A stretch of DNA of 15,669 nucleotides from Candidatus Magasanikiibacteriota bacterium (GCA_012800155.1 JAAZJX010000020.1:1-15669), one strand, 5' to 3'; positions 7,094 to 15,112 are shown, counted from the first letter of the stretch. Made by a program: numbers and translations. The notes: generated by a model from the letters alone, not told the origin.

Positions 7094-7113
7094 TGTATAG
7101 ACTAATTTATACA
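7094..7113. promoter_or_regulatory. Downstream operator copy on the transcription start of the HTH gene
   Basis: TGTATAGACTAATTTATACA repeats the dyad of 7017-7036: TGTATA (7094-7099) and TATACA (7108-7113) with an 8-base spacer beginning GACTA. It starts two bases after the -10 box and ends three bases before the ATG. A bound repressor would block RNA polymerase. The 77-base distance between the two copies is close to a whole number of helical turns, which would allow looping. Confidence 0.72.
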
Positions 7114-7116
7114 TCT

Positions 7117-7425
7117 ATGAGTGAAACTACTGCTCAAAAAGATCAAAAAGAAATAATTCGTGTCTCTGTTTCCGAAGCTGCCCGACTTTTTGGTGTAAAT
7201 GCTCAAACAATTCGTCGAGCTATAAAAAATCAAGAAATTACTTATGTAGTAGTAGCCGGTAGATACAAAATAAATTTTGAAAGTTTAGTCAAATGGTCAC
7301 AAATGAAAACTACTGTTAAAAATAAAACCAATCAGCAAGGTATTGGTCAATATGTAAGTAAATGGAAAATCAATAACACTCTTTATTCCCCTAGCGCCAA
7401 AAGTCTCAAAAAAAGAAAAAAATAA
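7117..7425 (+). CDS. Small excisionase/MerR-like helix-turn-helix DNA-binding protein
   Basis: The 102-residue product has one winged HTH domain of the HTH_17/excisionase type: VSVSEAARLFGVNAQTIRRAI (16-36) forms the helix-turn-helix, followed by a beta-wing ITYVVVAGRYKIN (41-53) and LVKW. The tail (65-102) is basic (KSLKKRKK) and may add DNA contacts. A longer reading from a TTG at 7093 is possible, but that codon lies at the start of the operator and before the predicted transcription start, so the ATG at 7117 is chosen. Two near-identical operators flank its promoter, one on the start site, which points to autorepression. Family members act as transcription regulators or recombination directionality factors. 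No integrase or att site is seen here, so a regulatory role is more likely. An efficient terminator directly after the stop makes the gene a single unit. Confidence 0.85.
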   Translation: MSETTAQKDQKEIIRVSVSEAARLFGVNAQTIRRAIKNQEITYVVVAGRYKINFESLVKWSQMKTTVKNKTNQQGIGQYVSKWKINNTLYSPSAKSLKKRKK

Positions 7426-7450
7426 ACTACCAAAAATCTGGTAGTTTTTT
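7426..7450 (+). terminator. Rho-independent terminator of the HTH gene
   Basis: The stem ACTACCA (7426-7432) / TGGTAGT (7439-7445) with a 6-base loop is followed by TTTTT and further T-rich sequence. It begins at the base after the TAA. The same stem core recurs in the terminator at 11064-11093. Confidence 0.9.
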
Positions 7451-7637
7451 ATTTTATTTTAAAAAACAAAATCTTAAAATCATTAAAAATATTCAAAAAA
7501 CTAATAACTTAAACTAAAATTAAAATTAGTAAATTTATATATCTTATATTTAATAAAATAATAAAATAAAAAAATTTTTAAAACTTTTTAATCATCTTGT
7601 TTATTAGTAAACAAACATCTACTTCTTATACTATCGT

Positions 7638-7666
7638 TTGTATTGTTAGCGTAAAACAGGTATAAT
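7638..7666 (+). promoter_or_regulatory. Promoter of the membrane-anchored surface protein gene
   Basis: TTGTAT (7638-7643), a 17-base spacer and a perfect TATAAT (7661-7666). The predicted start is near 7673, about 24 bases before the ATG at 7697. Positions 7451-7637 are plain A/T-rich spacer. Confidence 0.7.
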
Positions 7667-7696
7667 TATCTATATACAAAATCAAAAATTAATTCT

Positions 7697-9532
7697 ATGA
7701 AATCTATTAAAAAATATTTTACCAAACCCACTCTATTTAAAAAATTTTTAACTTTTCTTTTTTCTCCTATCCATTGGGCAAAAATGAATTATAAAAAAAA
7801 TTATCATCTCAATTTTACTCACGCTAAAAAACTTTTTATTTTTGACATGAGTTTGTTAGCTTTTGTCATCTTCTTGATCGGCGTTACTATTTTTTGGTTC
7901 AATTACCATCCCAACATTGATCAATTAGTTTATCTTGATATCAATCCTTCCAAAGATAAAATTATGAGTGGTGACTATATTGATTATAAAATAACTTATA
8001 AAAATGAAAGTGATAAAAAATTAATTTCTCCTATCTTAACTCTCAAATTACCAAAAAATTTCCTCATTGAAAAAATAGAACCTGCCAAATATAATAAATC
8101 AAAAAACATTTTTGAATTACCAAATCTAAAACCAAATGATGAAGGTTCTATTATTATTTCCGGTTGGGCATATGGCACACCCGACACCAATGAATTGATC
8201 ACTGCTATACTTTCTTATCGTCAAGATTCTAGAAAAGTCAAAGAACAAAAAACTGTTGCTTTTATTAAAACTTTGCGTAATTCTGTTTTAAATACGGAAA
8301 TAAATATTTCTGATAAAATTTTATCACAAGGAAAAACACCAATCACTATTTCTTTAGAAAATATTGGTGAAAAAAATCTTCATGGTATTTCTCTTTTATT
8401 ACCTAGTACTAAAGAAATAAATTTTTCTAATATCCAAACTGATAATGGAGAAACAAAAAATAATCTTTGGACAATTTCTGAATTATCTCCAAAACAAAAA
8501 AATTCTCTAACAGCAGATATTATCACTGATATTAAAAATTACCAAAAAGAAATTACTCTCAATTTTACTCCTAATCTTACTGTCAACGAATCTTCTGTAC
8601 CTCAAAAAACAATTAGCAAAGTATTGGCCCTCACCTATCCTCAAGCGCAGATCTCTGTAACTTGGCAAAATAATTTGAAACAAATAAAACCAACAGGTGT
8701 AGCTACTTTAGAAATGGAAATAAAAAATATTGGTAACATTACTTTTACTAATGCTCAAATAGAAATACCTCTTATTTCTGGACTAATTGATTCTGCTCGT
8801 ATTAATAAATTAAATTTAGGTAAAATCAGTAATGGAGCTTTTATCATTGATAAAAATAATCTCCCAGCTTTAAGTGAAATAAAACCAAATGATTCTTTCA
8901 AATATAATATTCAAATTCCTATTGTTTACTGGCCACAAGGTGGAGTAGATCAAACTTTAAATCTCTCACCTCGTTTTCAATCTGAATTAGAAAATATTAC
9001 TTCTGCTAAATATGAACTTTCAGCTCAATCTCCTAGTATTGCTATTGGCACACAATTAAGTTTAGAAGCAGAAACTAGATATTATACTAATGAAGGTGAT
9101 CAAATTGGCAGAGGTCCTTTACCAGCTAGAGTTGGTAAAGAAACAAAATACTGGGCAATGTTAAAAATACAAAATGCTACTAGTCAAATAAAAAATCTCA
9201 ATCTTAGCGCTGAATTACCTGATTATATTTTTTTAACTGGTAAAAGTAGTGTTAGTCATGGTCAAGATATTTCTTATGATTCTGTTAGAAAAAAAATAAA
9301 TTGGACATTAGCCGATCTACCTGCCTATGCCCAAGTTGGAGTATATTTTGAATTATCTTTAACACCTACTTCAGAAATGATTGGCACTACACCAATAATA
9401 TTAAAAAATATAACTTTAACTGGTACAGATAACTATCTTCAAGAATCAATTACTCAAACTATACCAAATATAGACATCTCTCTTCCCAATGATCAAATAG
9501 GTAAAGAAAAAGGAATTATTATTATTCAATAA
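7697..9532 (+). CDS. Membrane-anchored surface protein with repeated beta-sandwich (DUF11/CARDB-like) domains
   Basis: The 611-residue protein has a very basic cytoplasmic N-terminus (1-45), one uncleaved membrane anchor (about 46-68), and a large external part with no cysteine. The ectodomain contains about four repeats in which an opening such as INPSKDKIMSGDYIDYKI or ISDKILSQGKTPITISL is followed by LKLP or LLLP. Each repeat continues through an ELPNLKPND-like or ELSPKQK-like turn. This is the pattern of Ig-fold DUF11/CARDB domains that describe differences between strand layers. The last segment (about 440-600) is longer and contains VGKETKYWAMLKIQN and LADLPAYAQVGVYFELSL. The protein is probably an envelope adhesin, scaffold or S-layer partner; no enzymatic motif is seen. 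It has its own promoter and terminator and no Shine-Dalgarno site. ATG 7697 is favoured because it follows the promoter closely; an internal start at Met30 would leave the anchor intact. Confidence 0.78.
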   Translation: MKSIKKYFTKPTLFKKFLTFLFSPIHWAKMNYKKNYHLNFTHAKKLFIFDMSLLAFVIFLIGVTIFWFNYHPNIDQLVYLDINPSKDKIMSGDYIDYKITYKNESDKKLISPILTLKLPKNFLIEKIEPAKYNKSKNIFELPNLKPNDEGSIIISGWAYGTPDTNELITAILSYRQDSRKVKEQKTVAFIKTLRNSVLNTEINISDKILSQGKTPITISLENIGEKNLHGISLLLPSTKEINFSNIQTDNGETKNNLWTISELSPKQKNSLTADIITDIKNYQKEITLNFTPNLTVNESSVPQKTISKVLALTYPQAQISVTWQNNLKQIKPTGVATLEMEIKNIGNITFTNAQIEIPLISGLIDSARINKLNLGKISNGAFIIDKNNLPALSEIKPNDSFKYNIQIPIVYWPQGGVDQTLNLSPRFQSELENITSAKYELSAQSPSIAIGTQLSLEAETRYYTNEGDQIGRGPLPARVGKETKYWAMLKIQNATSQIKNLNLSAELPDYIFLTGKSSVSHGQDISYDSVRKKINWTLADLPAYAQVGVYFELSLTPTSEMIGTTPIILKNITLTGTDNYLQESITQTIPNIDISLPNDQIGKEKGIIIIQ

Positions 9533-9552
9533 ATAAAATACTCTTAAAAACT

Positions 9553-9578
9553 CTCCGATATTATATCGGAGTTTTTTT
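9553..9578 (+). terminator. Rho-independent terminator of the surface protein gene
   Basis: An 8-bp perfect stem CTCCGATA (9553-9560) / TATCGGAG (9564-9571) with loop TTA is followed by seven T residues (9572-9578). It is 20 bases after the stop codon. Confidence 0.93.
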
Positions 9579-9647
9579 ATTTTCAATAATAATAAAACAA
9601 TTCAAAATCAATAAAATAATCTTATTTATTATGTTTTTAATGTCATA

Positions 9648-9659
9648 TTTCATATGAAA
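9648..9659. promoter_or_regulatory. Palindrome upstream of the glycosyltransferase promoter
   Basis: TTTCATATGAAA is a perfect 12-base palindrome ending 12 bases before the -35 box at 9672. Its position suits an activator or operator site. Short A/T-rich palindromes also arise by chance in such sequence, so this is only suggestive. Confidence 0.3.
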
Positions 9660-9671
9660 AAGAAAGCACTC

Positions 9672-9700
9672 TTGACAAAACTTCAAAAGTATGCTATACT
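9672..9700 (+). promoter_or_regulatory. Strong promoter upstream of the glycosyltransferase gene
   Basis: A perfect TTGACA (9672-9677), a 17-base spacer and TATACT (9695-9700) with an extended -10 TGC at 9692-9694. The predicted start is near 9707, which leaves an unusually long leader of about 165 bases before the ATG at 9872. Confidence 0.85.
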
Positions 9701-9871
9701 ACTGTGTTATCTTCGTATTTAATGAAGAAATAAAAAATGGCTAATTTTAGTCAAAAGATAAATAAAATTAAAAAAACAAAATAAATGCCTAATAATCTTA
9801 TAATAGTTAAAGAATAAAATAAGGTAATAAAATATATTTAAACTTAATTTAAATTATTAAATATCAAACAT
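9701..9871 (+). other. Long leader of the glycosyltransferase mRNA with two tiny reading frames
   Basis: The leader has no strong hairpin. It contains an ATG-initiated 15-codon frame (9737-9784, product beginning MANFSQKINK) that ends TAA. The next base begins a 10-codon frame (9785-9817, MPNNLIIVKE). Both lack Shine-Dalgarno motifs. They could be leader peptides, the eroded remains of a gene, or chance. A TATAAT at 9799-9804 has no matching -35 box. Confidence 0.3.
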
Positions 9872-11044
9872 ATGCGTATAGCCATGATAGGACAAAAAGG
9901 AATCCCAGCCATTCAAGGCGGAATAGAGCGTCATGTTCATGACTTATCTTTAGGTTTGGTAGAAAAAGGACAAGATGTTACAGTTTACGCTAGAAAATGG
10001 TATACTCCCGAAGAAAAAAAATCTTTTGCTGGAATAAAAATTAAACACTTACCAAGTATTCGTACTAAACATTTAGATGCCATTTCTCATACTTTTTTTG
10101 CTACTCTTCATGCTATTAAAAATAATTTTGATGTTATTCATTATCATGGAGTTGGTCCTTCTCTTTTAGCTTGGATACCACGAATATTTGCTCCGCGAAC
10201 TTTGGTGATAACCACTTTTCATTGTATTGATCGTTATCATCAAAAATGGAATCCTTTAGCAAAATTGATTTTACATTTAGGTGAAAAAACAGCTTGTTTT
10301 TTTCCTCACAAAACAATTGTAATTTCTCAAGGTTTACAAAAATATTGTTTAGAAAAATACAATAAAGAAACAATTTATATTCCTAATGGTATCAATCCTA
10401 TTGAAGAAACAGATTCTGATAAAATTACTCAATTTGGTTTGAAAAAAGATGAATACTTAGTTATGATTTCTCGTCTTATTCCTCACAAAGGTGCTCATAT
10501 TTTAATTGAAGCTTTCAATAATTTGAAAAAAAATAATCCAGAAAATAAAACTATTCAAAATCTTAAATTAGCTATTGTTGGTGGTTCTGCTTTTACTGAT
10601 GATTATGTTCGTCAATTACATGAATTAGCTAGCTCTAATAATCAAATAATTTTTACAGATTTTCAATCAGGAAAAACAGTTGATCAATTATATGCTAATT
10701 CTTTAGCTTTAGTTCATCCTTCACTTAACGAAGGATTACCAATCACTGTTATTCAAGCTATGTCTCATGGAAAACCTGTTTTATTAACAGATATTGCTGA
10801 ACATTTAGAACTTAATACTAATGATAATCTTATTTTCAAAGAAAATGATGTTCAAGATTTAGAAGAAAAAATGTTATATTTTATCAATTTAAATGATGAA
10901 GAAAAAAAATCATTTGGTATTGAAAATAAACAAATTATAGAAGAAAATTATTTATGGAAAAATTTAATTCCCAAAGTTATTGAAGTTTATCAAAGAAAAA
11001 CAAGAGAATCTCAACCAAAAAAATTACTAACTGAAAATATTTAA
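9872..11044 (+). CDS. GT4-type (GT-B fold) glycosyltransferase
   Basis: The 390-residue enzyme should transfer a sugar from a nucleotide-sugar donor to an envelope glycan or lipid carrier on the cytoplasmic side of the membrane. The N-terminal Rossmann domain opens MRIAMIGQKGIPAIQGGIERH (1-21, quoted in part: GIPAIQGGIE is the glycine-rich acceptor/donor loop) and contains VIHYHGVG (88-95) and TTFHCIDR (114-121). The C-terminal donor domain has ISRLIPHKG (199-207), with the Arg201/Lys206 pair expected to bind donor phosphates. It also has AIVGG (234-238) and the motif HPSLNEGLPITVIQAMSHGKPV (from 282, cited by key residues E287 and Q295). In the usual EX7E signature the second residue is Glu; here it is Gln295. 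There is no membrane segment. The substrate cannot be read from sequence. The convergent mutase gene could supply the sugar-1-phosphate precursor. The start follows from the conserved MRIAMIG opening. Confidence 0.88.
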   Translation: MRIAMIGQKGIPAIQGGIERHVHDLSLGLVEKGQDVTVYARKWYTPEEKKSFAGIKIKHLPSIRTKHLDAISHTFFATLHAIKNNFDVIHYHGVGPSLLAWIPRIFAPRTLVITTFHCIDRYHQKWNPLAKLILHLGEKTACFFPHKTIVISQGLQKYCLEKYNKETIYIPNGINPIEETDSDKITQFGLKKDEYLVMISRLIPHKGAHILIEAFNNLKKNNPENKTIQNLKLAIVGGSAFTDDYVRQLHELASSNNQIIFTDFQSGKTVDQLYANSLALVHPSLNEGLPITVIQAMSHGKPVLLTDIAEHLELNTNDNLIFKENDVQDLEEKMLYFINLNDEEKKSFGIENKQIIEENYLWKNLIPKVIEVYQRKTRESQPKKLLTENI

Positions 11045-11063
11045 TTATTATTCATAACAATAA

Positions 11064-11093
11064 AAAACTACCAGATTAAAATCTGGTAGTTTT
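11064..11093. terminator. Bidirectional terminator between glycosyltransferase and mutase genes
   Basis: ACTACCAGAT (11067-11076) pairs with ATCTGGTAGT (11081-11090) around TAAA, extended by A/T pairs on both sides. T-rich tracts follow on the plus strand (TTTTATTTT) and on the minus strand (TTTTTTATTG). It lies 20 bases after one stop codon and 50 bases after the other, so it can end both convergent transcripts. Confidence 0.9.
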
Positions 11094-11142
11094 ATTTTAA
11101 TATTAAGATACAAATTTTAACCAATTAAATTATATAAAATAA

Positions 11143-12501
11143 TTATTTTATAATATCTTTAATTTCTGCCACTTTTTCTACCATTTTTTCTTTGCTACGA
11201 GCTTCTAAATTGAGACGCAAAACTGGTTCAGTATTACTAGTACGAATACTAAACCAATAATCAGGATAAGTAAACAATAAACCATCTAATTTATTTATTT
11301 CTGCATCAGCATATTTTTCTGCTATCTTCTTCATTATCATTTCTTTGTCCTCTACTGCAAAATTAATTTCTCCTGAATGAAAATAACGATTCAATGGTTG
11401 CCAAAGTTGACTTAAAGTTTTTTCTTGTTTAGACAAAATTTTTAATATATATAAAAAAGATAATTCTGGACATTCTAAATCATAAGTATCATGAAAATAA
11501 AGATGTAAAGATAATTCTGAAGCAAATTTAGCTTGATTGTCTTTCATCATTTTCTTGATATTAGCATGACCAACTTGACAAATATCAGTCTTAGCTCCAT
11601 TTTCTTCCCACACTTCTTTTACTGCTCGTGAACAGCGTAAATCATAATACATCAATTCTCCCGAATGCTTTTGTAAAACTTCTAAACCAATCAAACCACC
11701 AACAAATGAAGCTGGAACAACTTGACCTAATTCATCTACCAAACCAATTCTATCAGCATCACCATCTAAAGCAAAACCAAAATCTGCTTTTTCTTCTAAT
11801 ACTTTTTTTTGTAAATCTACCAAAGTATCTGTTTTCAAAGGATTGGCTTCATGATTGGGAAAATTGCCATCTGGTTCAGGATAAAGATAGGCTGCTGTTA
11901 CTGGCAATTTCTTTAATAATTTATCAAAAGTAACCAAACCCATACCATTACCAAAATCTATTACAATTTTTTTATTTTTTAATTTTTCTATTTCCACTAA
12001 AGAAAAAATCTTTGATTCATAATCTGGATAGGGATCAAATTCTGTTTTTTGAGCATTTTTTATTTGAGAATCAAAATTATTTTCTAAAACTAATTGTTTT
12101 ATTCTTTCCATACCAGTAACTAAACCAATTGGTAATCCATCTCCCAAAGTTAATTTAAAACCATTATATTCTGCTGGATTATGTGAAGCTGTAACCATAA
12201 TACCACCAAGATGATCAGCAAAATGAGCACAAGTAAAATTAAAAAGTGGAGTAGAACACAATCCAATATCTACACAATCTACTCCTTCTGCTAAAAATCC
12301 TCTAATTACTGCTTCAGAAAAAACTGGACTAGTCAAACGCATATCTCTACCAATAACAACTTTTTTATTACTTAAATCTTGACCTTTTTCTCGTAAAAAA
12401 ACAATAAAAGCTCGACCTAGTCTATAAGCTAATTCTTCTGATAATTCACCTTGAACAAGGCCTCTAATATCATAAGCTTTGAAAATGTGTTTTGAAAACA
12501 T
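11143..12501 (-). CDS. Phosphomannomutase/phosphoglucomutase (alpha-D-phosphohexomutase family)
   Basis: The 452-residue cytosolic enzyme interconverts hexose-6-phosphate and hexose-1-phosphate, feeding GDP-mannose or UDP-glucose synthesis for envelope glycans. All four family regions are present. The opening FKAYDIRG is at 7-14. The catalytic phosphoserine loop TASHNP is at 104-109 with Ser106. The magnesium loop DGDADR is at 246-251. GHANIK (311-316) and the phosphate-binding loop RTSNTEP (420-426) complete the set. The sugar-specificity loop, usually GEMSGH in bifunctional PMM/PGM enzymes, reads SELSLH (328-333): the Glu and the Ser are kept but both glycines are replaced. Length is typical of ManB/AlgC. 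Glucosamine mutase (GlmM) is unlikely given the FKAYDIRG opening. The promoter at 12529-12557 overlaps that of clpC, and there is no Shine-Dalgarno motif. Substrate preference between mannose and glucose is not decidable here. Confidence 0.9.
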   Translation of the reverse strand: MFSKHIFKAYDIRGLVQGELSEELAYRLGRAFIVFLREKGQDLSNKKVVIGRDMRLTSPVFSEAVIRGFLAEGVDCVDIGLCSTPLFNFTCAHFADHLGGIMVTASHNPAEYNGFKLTLGDGLPIGLVTGMERIKQLVLENNFDSQIKNAQKTEFDPYPDYESKIFSLVEIEKLKNKKIVIDFGNGMGLVTFDKLLKKLPVTAAYLYPEPDGNFPNHEANPLKTDTLVDLQKKVLEEKADFGFALDGDADRIGLVDELGQVVPASFVGGLIGLEVLQKHSGELMYYDLRCSRAVKEVWEENGAKTDICQVGHANIKKMMKDNQAKFASELSLHLYFHDTYDLECPELSFLYILKILSKQEKTLSQLWQPLNRYFHSGEINFAVEDKEMIMKKIAEKYADAEINKLDGLLFTYPDYWFSIRTSNTEPVLRLNLEARSKEKMVEKVAEIKDIIK

Positions 12502-12509
12502 AAAATTCT

Positions 12510-12538
12510 TTGCTAAAAATATAAAAAAAGTATATAAT
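12510..12538 (+). promoter_or_regulatory. Promoter of the clpC-type operon
   Basis: TTGCTA (12510-12515), a 17-base spacer and a perfect TATAAT (12533-12538). The predicted start near 12545 leaves about 43 bases before the ATG at 12588. No CIRCE (HrcA) or CtsR heptad repeat is visible, so the classical heat-shock controls are not supported here. Confidence 0.7.
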
Positions 12539-12557
12539 AATATTACAATAAAAGCAA
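12529..12557 (-). promoter_or_regulatory. Promoter of the mutase gene, overlapping the clpC promoter
   Basis: On the minus strand TTGCTT (12552-12557), a 17-base spacer and TATACT (12529-12534). The predicted start is near 12522. Its -10 box shares two bases with the -10 box of the opposing promoter and both occupy the same 48 bases, so the polymerase cannot bind both at once. Confidence 0.65.
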
Positions 12558-12587
12558 GAAATTTACTTTTAGTGAGTTTAATTATCT

Positions 12588-15107
12588 ATGAATCCTGAAC
12601 AACTTCTTAACCGTTTTTCTACTCATCTAAAAAATATTGTAGCCAAAGCTATGAGTTTGGCTACTTCTTTGAATAATCCTGAAGTTTCTCCACTTCATTT
12701 GTTTGTAATTCTCTTAGAAGAAGAAGGTTCTATTGCCAATGAAATTCTTAAAAAATACAATATTGAAAAAAAATATATTTATAATTTAATAGATAATTTA
12801 TCACAAATTCCTAAAACTGAAAGTAATACTACTACAGTACCAAATTTAGACGAAAATTCCAAAAAAATTATAGAAAAAGCTATGGTTACAGCTTTTAATC
12901 GTGGTCATAAACATGTTGGTACTGAACATCTTCTTTTTTCTTTTATCAATACCAATGATAAAACAATAGAAAATATTATAAATAAATTTAAATTAAATAA
13001 AGAAGAAATTGAAGATGAAATAGAAAATGTCCTTCAAAGTACTTCAAATTTTCCAGAAATTGAAGAAGTATCTGAAATACTCAATGAAATAGAAAATGTC
13101 ATTCCCAATCAATCTCCTACTCCTGAAGAAAATAGCTCTACTGCATCTTCAAAATCCAAAAAAAATAATCTCAATATTTTAAATATTTTTACCAAAAATT
13201 TAACTGATAAAAAAAATCAAAAAAATATTGATCCAGTTATTGGACGCGAAAAAGAAATTGAACGAGTAATCAATATTCTCTCTAGACGAACAAAAAATAA
13301 TCCAGTTTTGGTTGGTGAGCCAGGAGTTGGAAAAACTGCTATTGTAGAAGGTTTAGCCAAAAAAATTATTGAAGGTGATGTTCCAAATATACTAAAAAAT
13401 AAAAAAATTCTTTCTCTAGATCTTACTATGATGATTGCCGGTACAATTTACCGAGGAGAATTTGAATCAAGACTCAAACAAGTAATTGATGAGATCACTA
13501 AATCTTCAGATTATATTCTCTTTATTGATGAATTACACAATATTATTGGCGCTGGTTCTTCTCAAGGAGCAATGGATGCTGCTAATATACTTAAACCTGC
13601 TTTGGCTAGAGGTAGTCTGCACTGTATTGGTGCTACTACACTTGATGAATACAAAAAACATATTAGTAGTGATCCTGCCTTAGAAAGAAGATTCCAACAA
13701 GTTTTTATTGAAGAACCAAGTCCTGCAGAAGCAATTCAAATTCTCACTGGCATAAAAAAATACTATGAAGATTTTCATAATACCAAAATAACTACTGAAG
13801 CTATAGAATCAGCTGTTAATTTAAGTATTCGTTATGTTCATGATAATTTTTTACCAGACAAAGCGATTGATTTAATTGATGAAGCTTGTGCTTCAGCCAA
13901 AGCCAATCAACCTTTTAGTAAAGAAGAAGAAAAAAAATATCAACTTTTACAAGAAAAAGAAAATTTAATAAATCAAAAAGAAATAGCTATTGATCAAGAA
14001 AATTTTGAATCAGCTATTAAATATAAAAATAAAATTGAAATTATTAAAAGAAAAATTTCTAAACTAGAAAAAGAAATTCTGGCTACAAAACAAAAAAATA
14101 ATAAACAAACTATCACTTCCAAAGAGATTGCTCATGTTTTATCCAATAAATTAAATATTCCGAAAAAAATTCTTTTGTCTAATGAATGGGAAGAAATTCG
14201 TTCTCTACCTACAAAAATTCAAAAAGAAATTATTGGTCAAGATCAAGCTATTGAAACTATTACTCGATCTATTCTTCAAGCTAAACTAGGAATCAATAAA
14301 AAAAATAAACCTTTAGCTTCTTTTCTTTTTGTTGGACCGAGCGGAGTAGGAAAAACTGAAATGGCTAAAATCTTGGCTAAAGAAATGTATCATGATGAAA
14401 AAACCTTGATAAAATTAAATATGAGTGAATTTTCCGAAAGTCACAGCACTTCCAAATTACTCGGTTCTCCTGTGGGTTATATTGGACATAAAGAAAGAAA
14501 TAAATTTACTGATGAAATAAAAAAATATCCTTATAGTATAATTTTATTTGATGAAATTGATAAAGCCCATCCTGATGTTATTAAATTATTATTACAAATT
14601 CTTGATGAAGGAGAATTAACTGACAGTGCTGGTAAAAAAACTTATTTCAAACATGCTATCATAGTTTTGACCACCAATTTAGGTGGAGAATTATTTCGTT
14701 CTTCTGGTATTGGATTTGCTAAAAATAAATCAAATTTTAAAATTAGAAATGAAAATATCTTAAACAAATTAAAAGATGAATTATCTCCAGCAATATTAAA
14801 TCGACTAAATAATATTATTATCTTTGAACCAATCAGTAAAGAAACCACTAAAAAAATTATTGAAAAAAATCTTATCAATATAAATAAAGAACTTACTGAA
14901 AAACTATCTCTTAATATTAAATTTAGTCCTGATATTTTGGACAATCTCACCCAAGAAACTTATAATGAATATGAAGGTGTTAGAAATATAGAAAAATATT
15001 TACACGATGTAATAGACGAATTAATAATAAACATTCTAGAACAAAAAAATAAAAGAAAAAAAACTTATAATTTAATCAAAAAAGAAAATAATTATTTACT
15101 GTCTTAA
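12588..15107 (+). CDS. clpC: ClpC-type AAA+ protein unfoldase
   Basis: The 839-residue Hsp100 protein unfolds substrates and threads them into the ClpP protease in the cytosol. The N-terminal double Clp repeat covers about 1-150. An acidic/Ser-rich linker (about 150-212) follows. D1 has Walker A GEPGVGKT (243-250), Walker B ILFIDE (310-315) and the arginine finger pair LERRF (365-369). The middle part (about 440-505) is short, with a UVR-like helix near ENFESAIKYKNKIE; it is not the long coiled coil of ClpB, which favours ClpC. D2 has Walker A GPSGVGKT (583-590), Walker B IILFDE (651-656), NRLN (738-741) and a sensor-2 GVRN (797-800) in place of the usual GAR. The loop tripeptide IGF (708-710) fits the ClpP-docking [LIV]G[FL] motif. 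It is first in an operon with two small genes 5 bases and then 1 base apart. ClpP, McsA and McsB are not in the window. Confidence 0.92.
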   Translation: MNPEQLLNRFSTHLKNIVAKAMSLATSLNNPEVSPLHLFVILLEEEGSIANEILKKYNIEKKYIYNLIDNLSQIPKTESNTTTVPNLDENSKKIIEKAMVTAFNRGHKHVGTEHLLFSFINTNDKTIENIINKFKLNKEEIEDEIENVLQSTSNFPEIEEVSEILNEIENVIPNQSPTPEENSSTASSKSKKNNLNILNIFTKNLTDKKNQKNIDPVIGREKEIERVINILSRRTKNNPVLVGEPGVGKTAIVEGLAKKIIEGDVPNILKNKKILSLDLTMMIAGTIYRGEFESRLKQVIDEITKSSDYILFIDELHNIIGAGSSQGAMDAANILKPALARGSLHCIGATTLDEYKKHISSDPALERRFQQVFIEEPSPAEAIQILTGIKKYYEDFHNTKITTEAIESAVNLSIRYVHDNFLPDKAIDLIDEACASAKANQPFSKEEEKKYQLLQEKENLINQKEIAIDQENFESAIKYKNKIEIIKRKISKLEKEILATKQKNNKQTITSKEIAHVLSNKLNIPKKILLSNEWEEIRSLPTKIQKEIIGQDQAIETITRSILQAKLGINKKNKPLASFLFVGPSGVGKTEMAKILAKEMYHDEKTLIKLNMSEFSESHSTSKLLGSPVGYIGHKERNKFTDEIKKYPYSIILFDEIDKAHPDVIKLLLQILDEGELTDSAGKKTYFKHAIIVLTTNLGGELFRSSGIGFAKNKSNFKIRNENILNKLKDELSPAILNRLNNIIIFEPISKETTKKIIEKNLININKELTEKLSLNIKFSPDILDNLTQETYNEYEGVRNIEKYLHDVIDELIINILEQKNKRKKTYNLIKKENNYLLS

Positions 15108-15112
15108 AATTT

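Noticed and set aside
7016..7425. The HTH gene as an excisionase of an integrated mobile element.
   Set aside because: No integrase, transposase, tRNA or flanking att-like direct repeat is visible; the two repeated sites fit operators of the gene itself.
12502..12587. CIRCE or CtsR heat-shock operators before clpC.
   Set aside because: No TTAGCACTC/GAGTGCTAA pair and no tandem heptad repeat is present. A lone AGCACTC at 9665-9671 lacks its partner arm.
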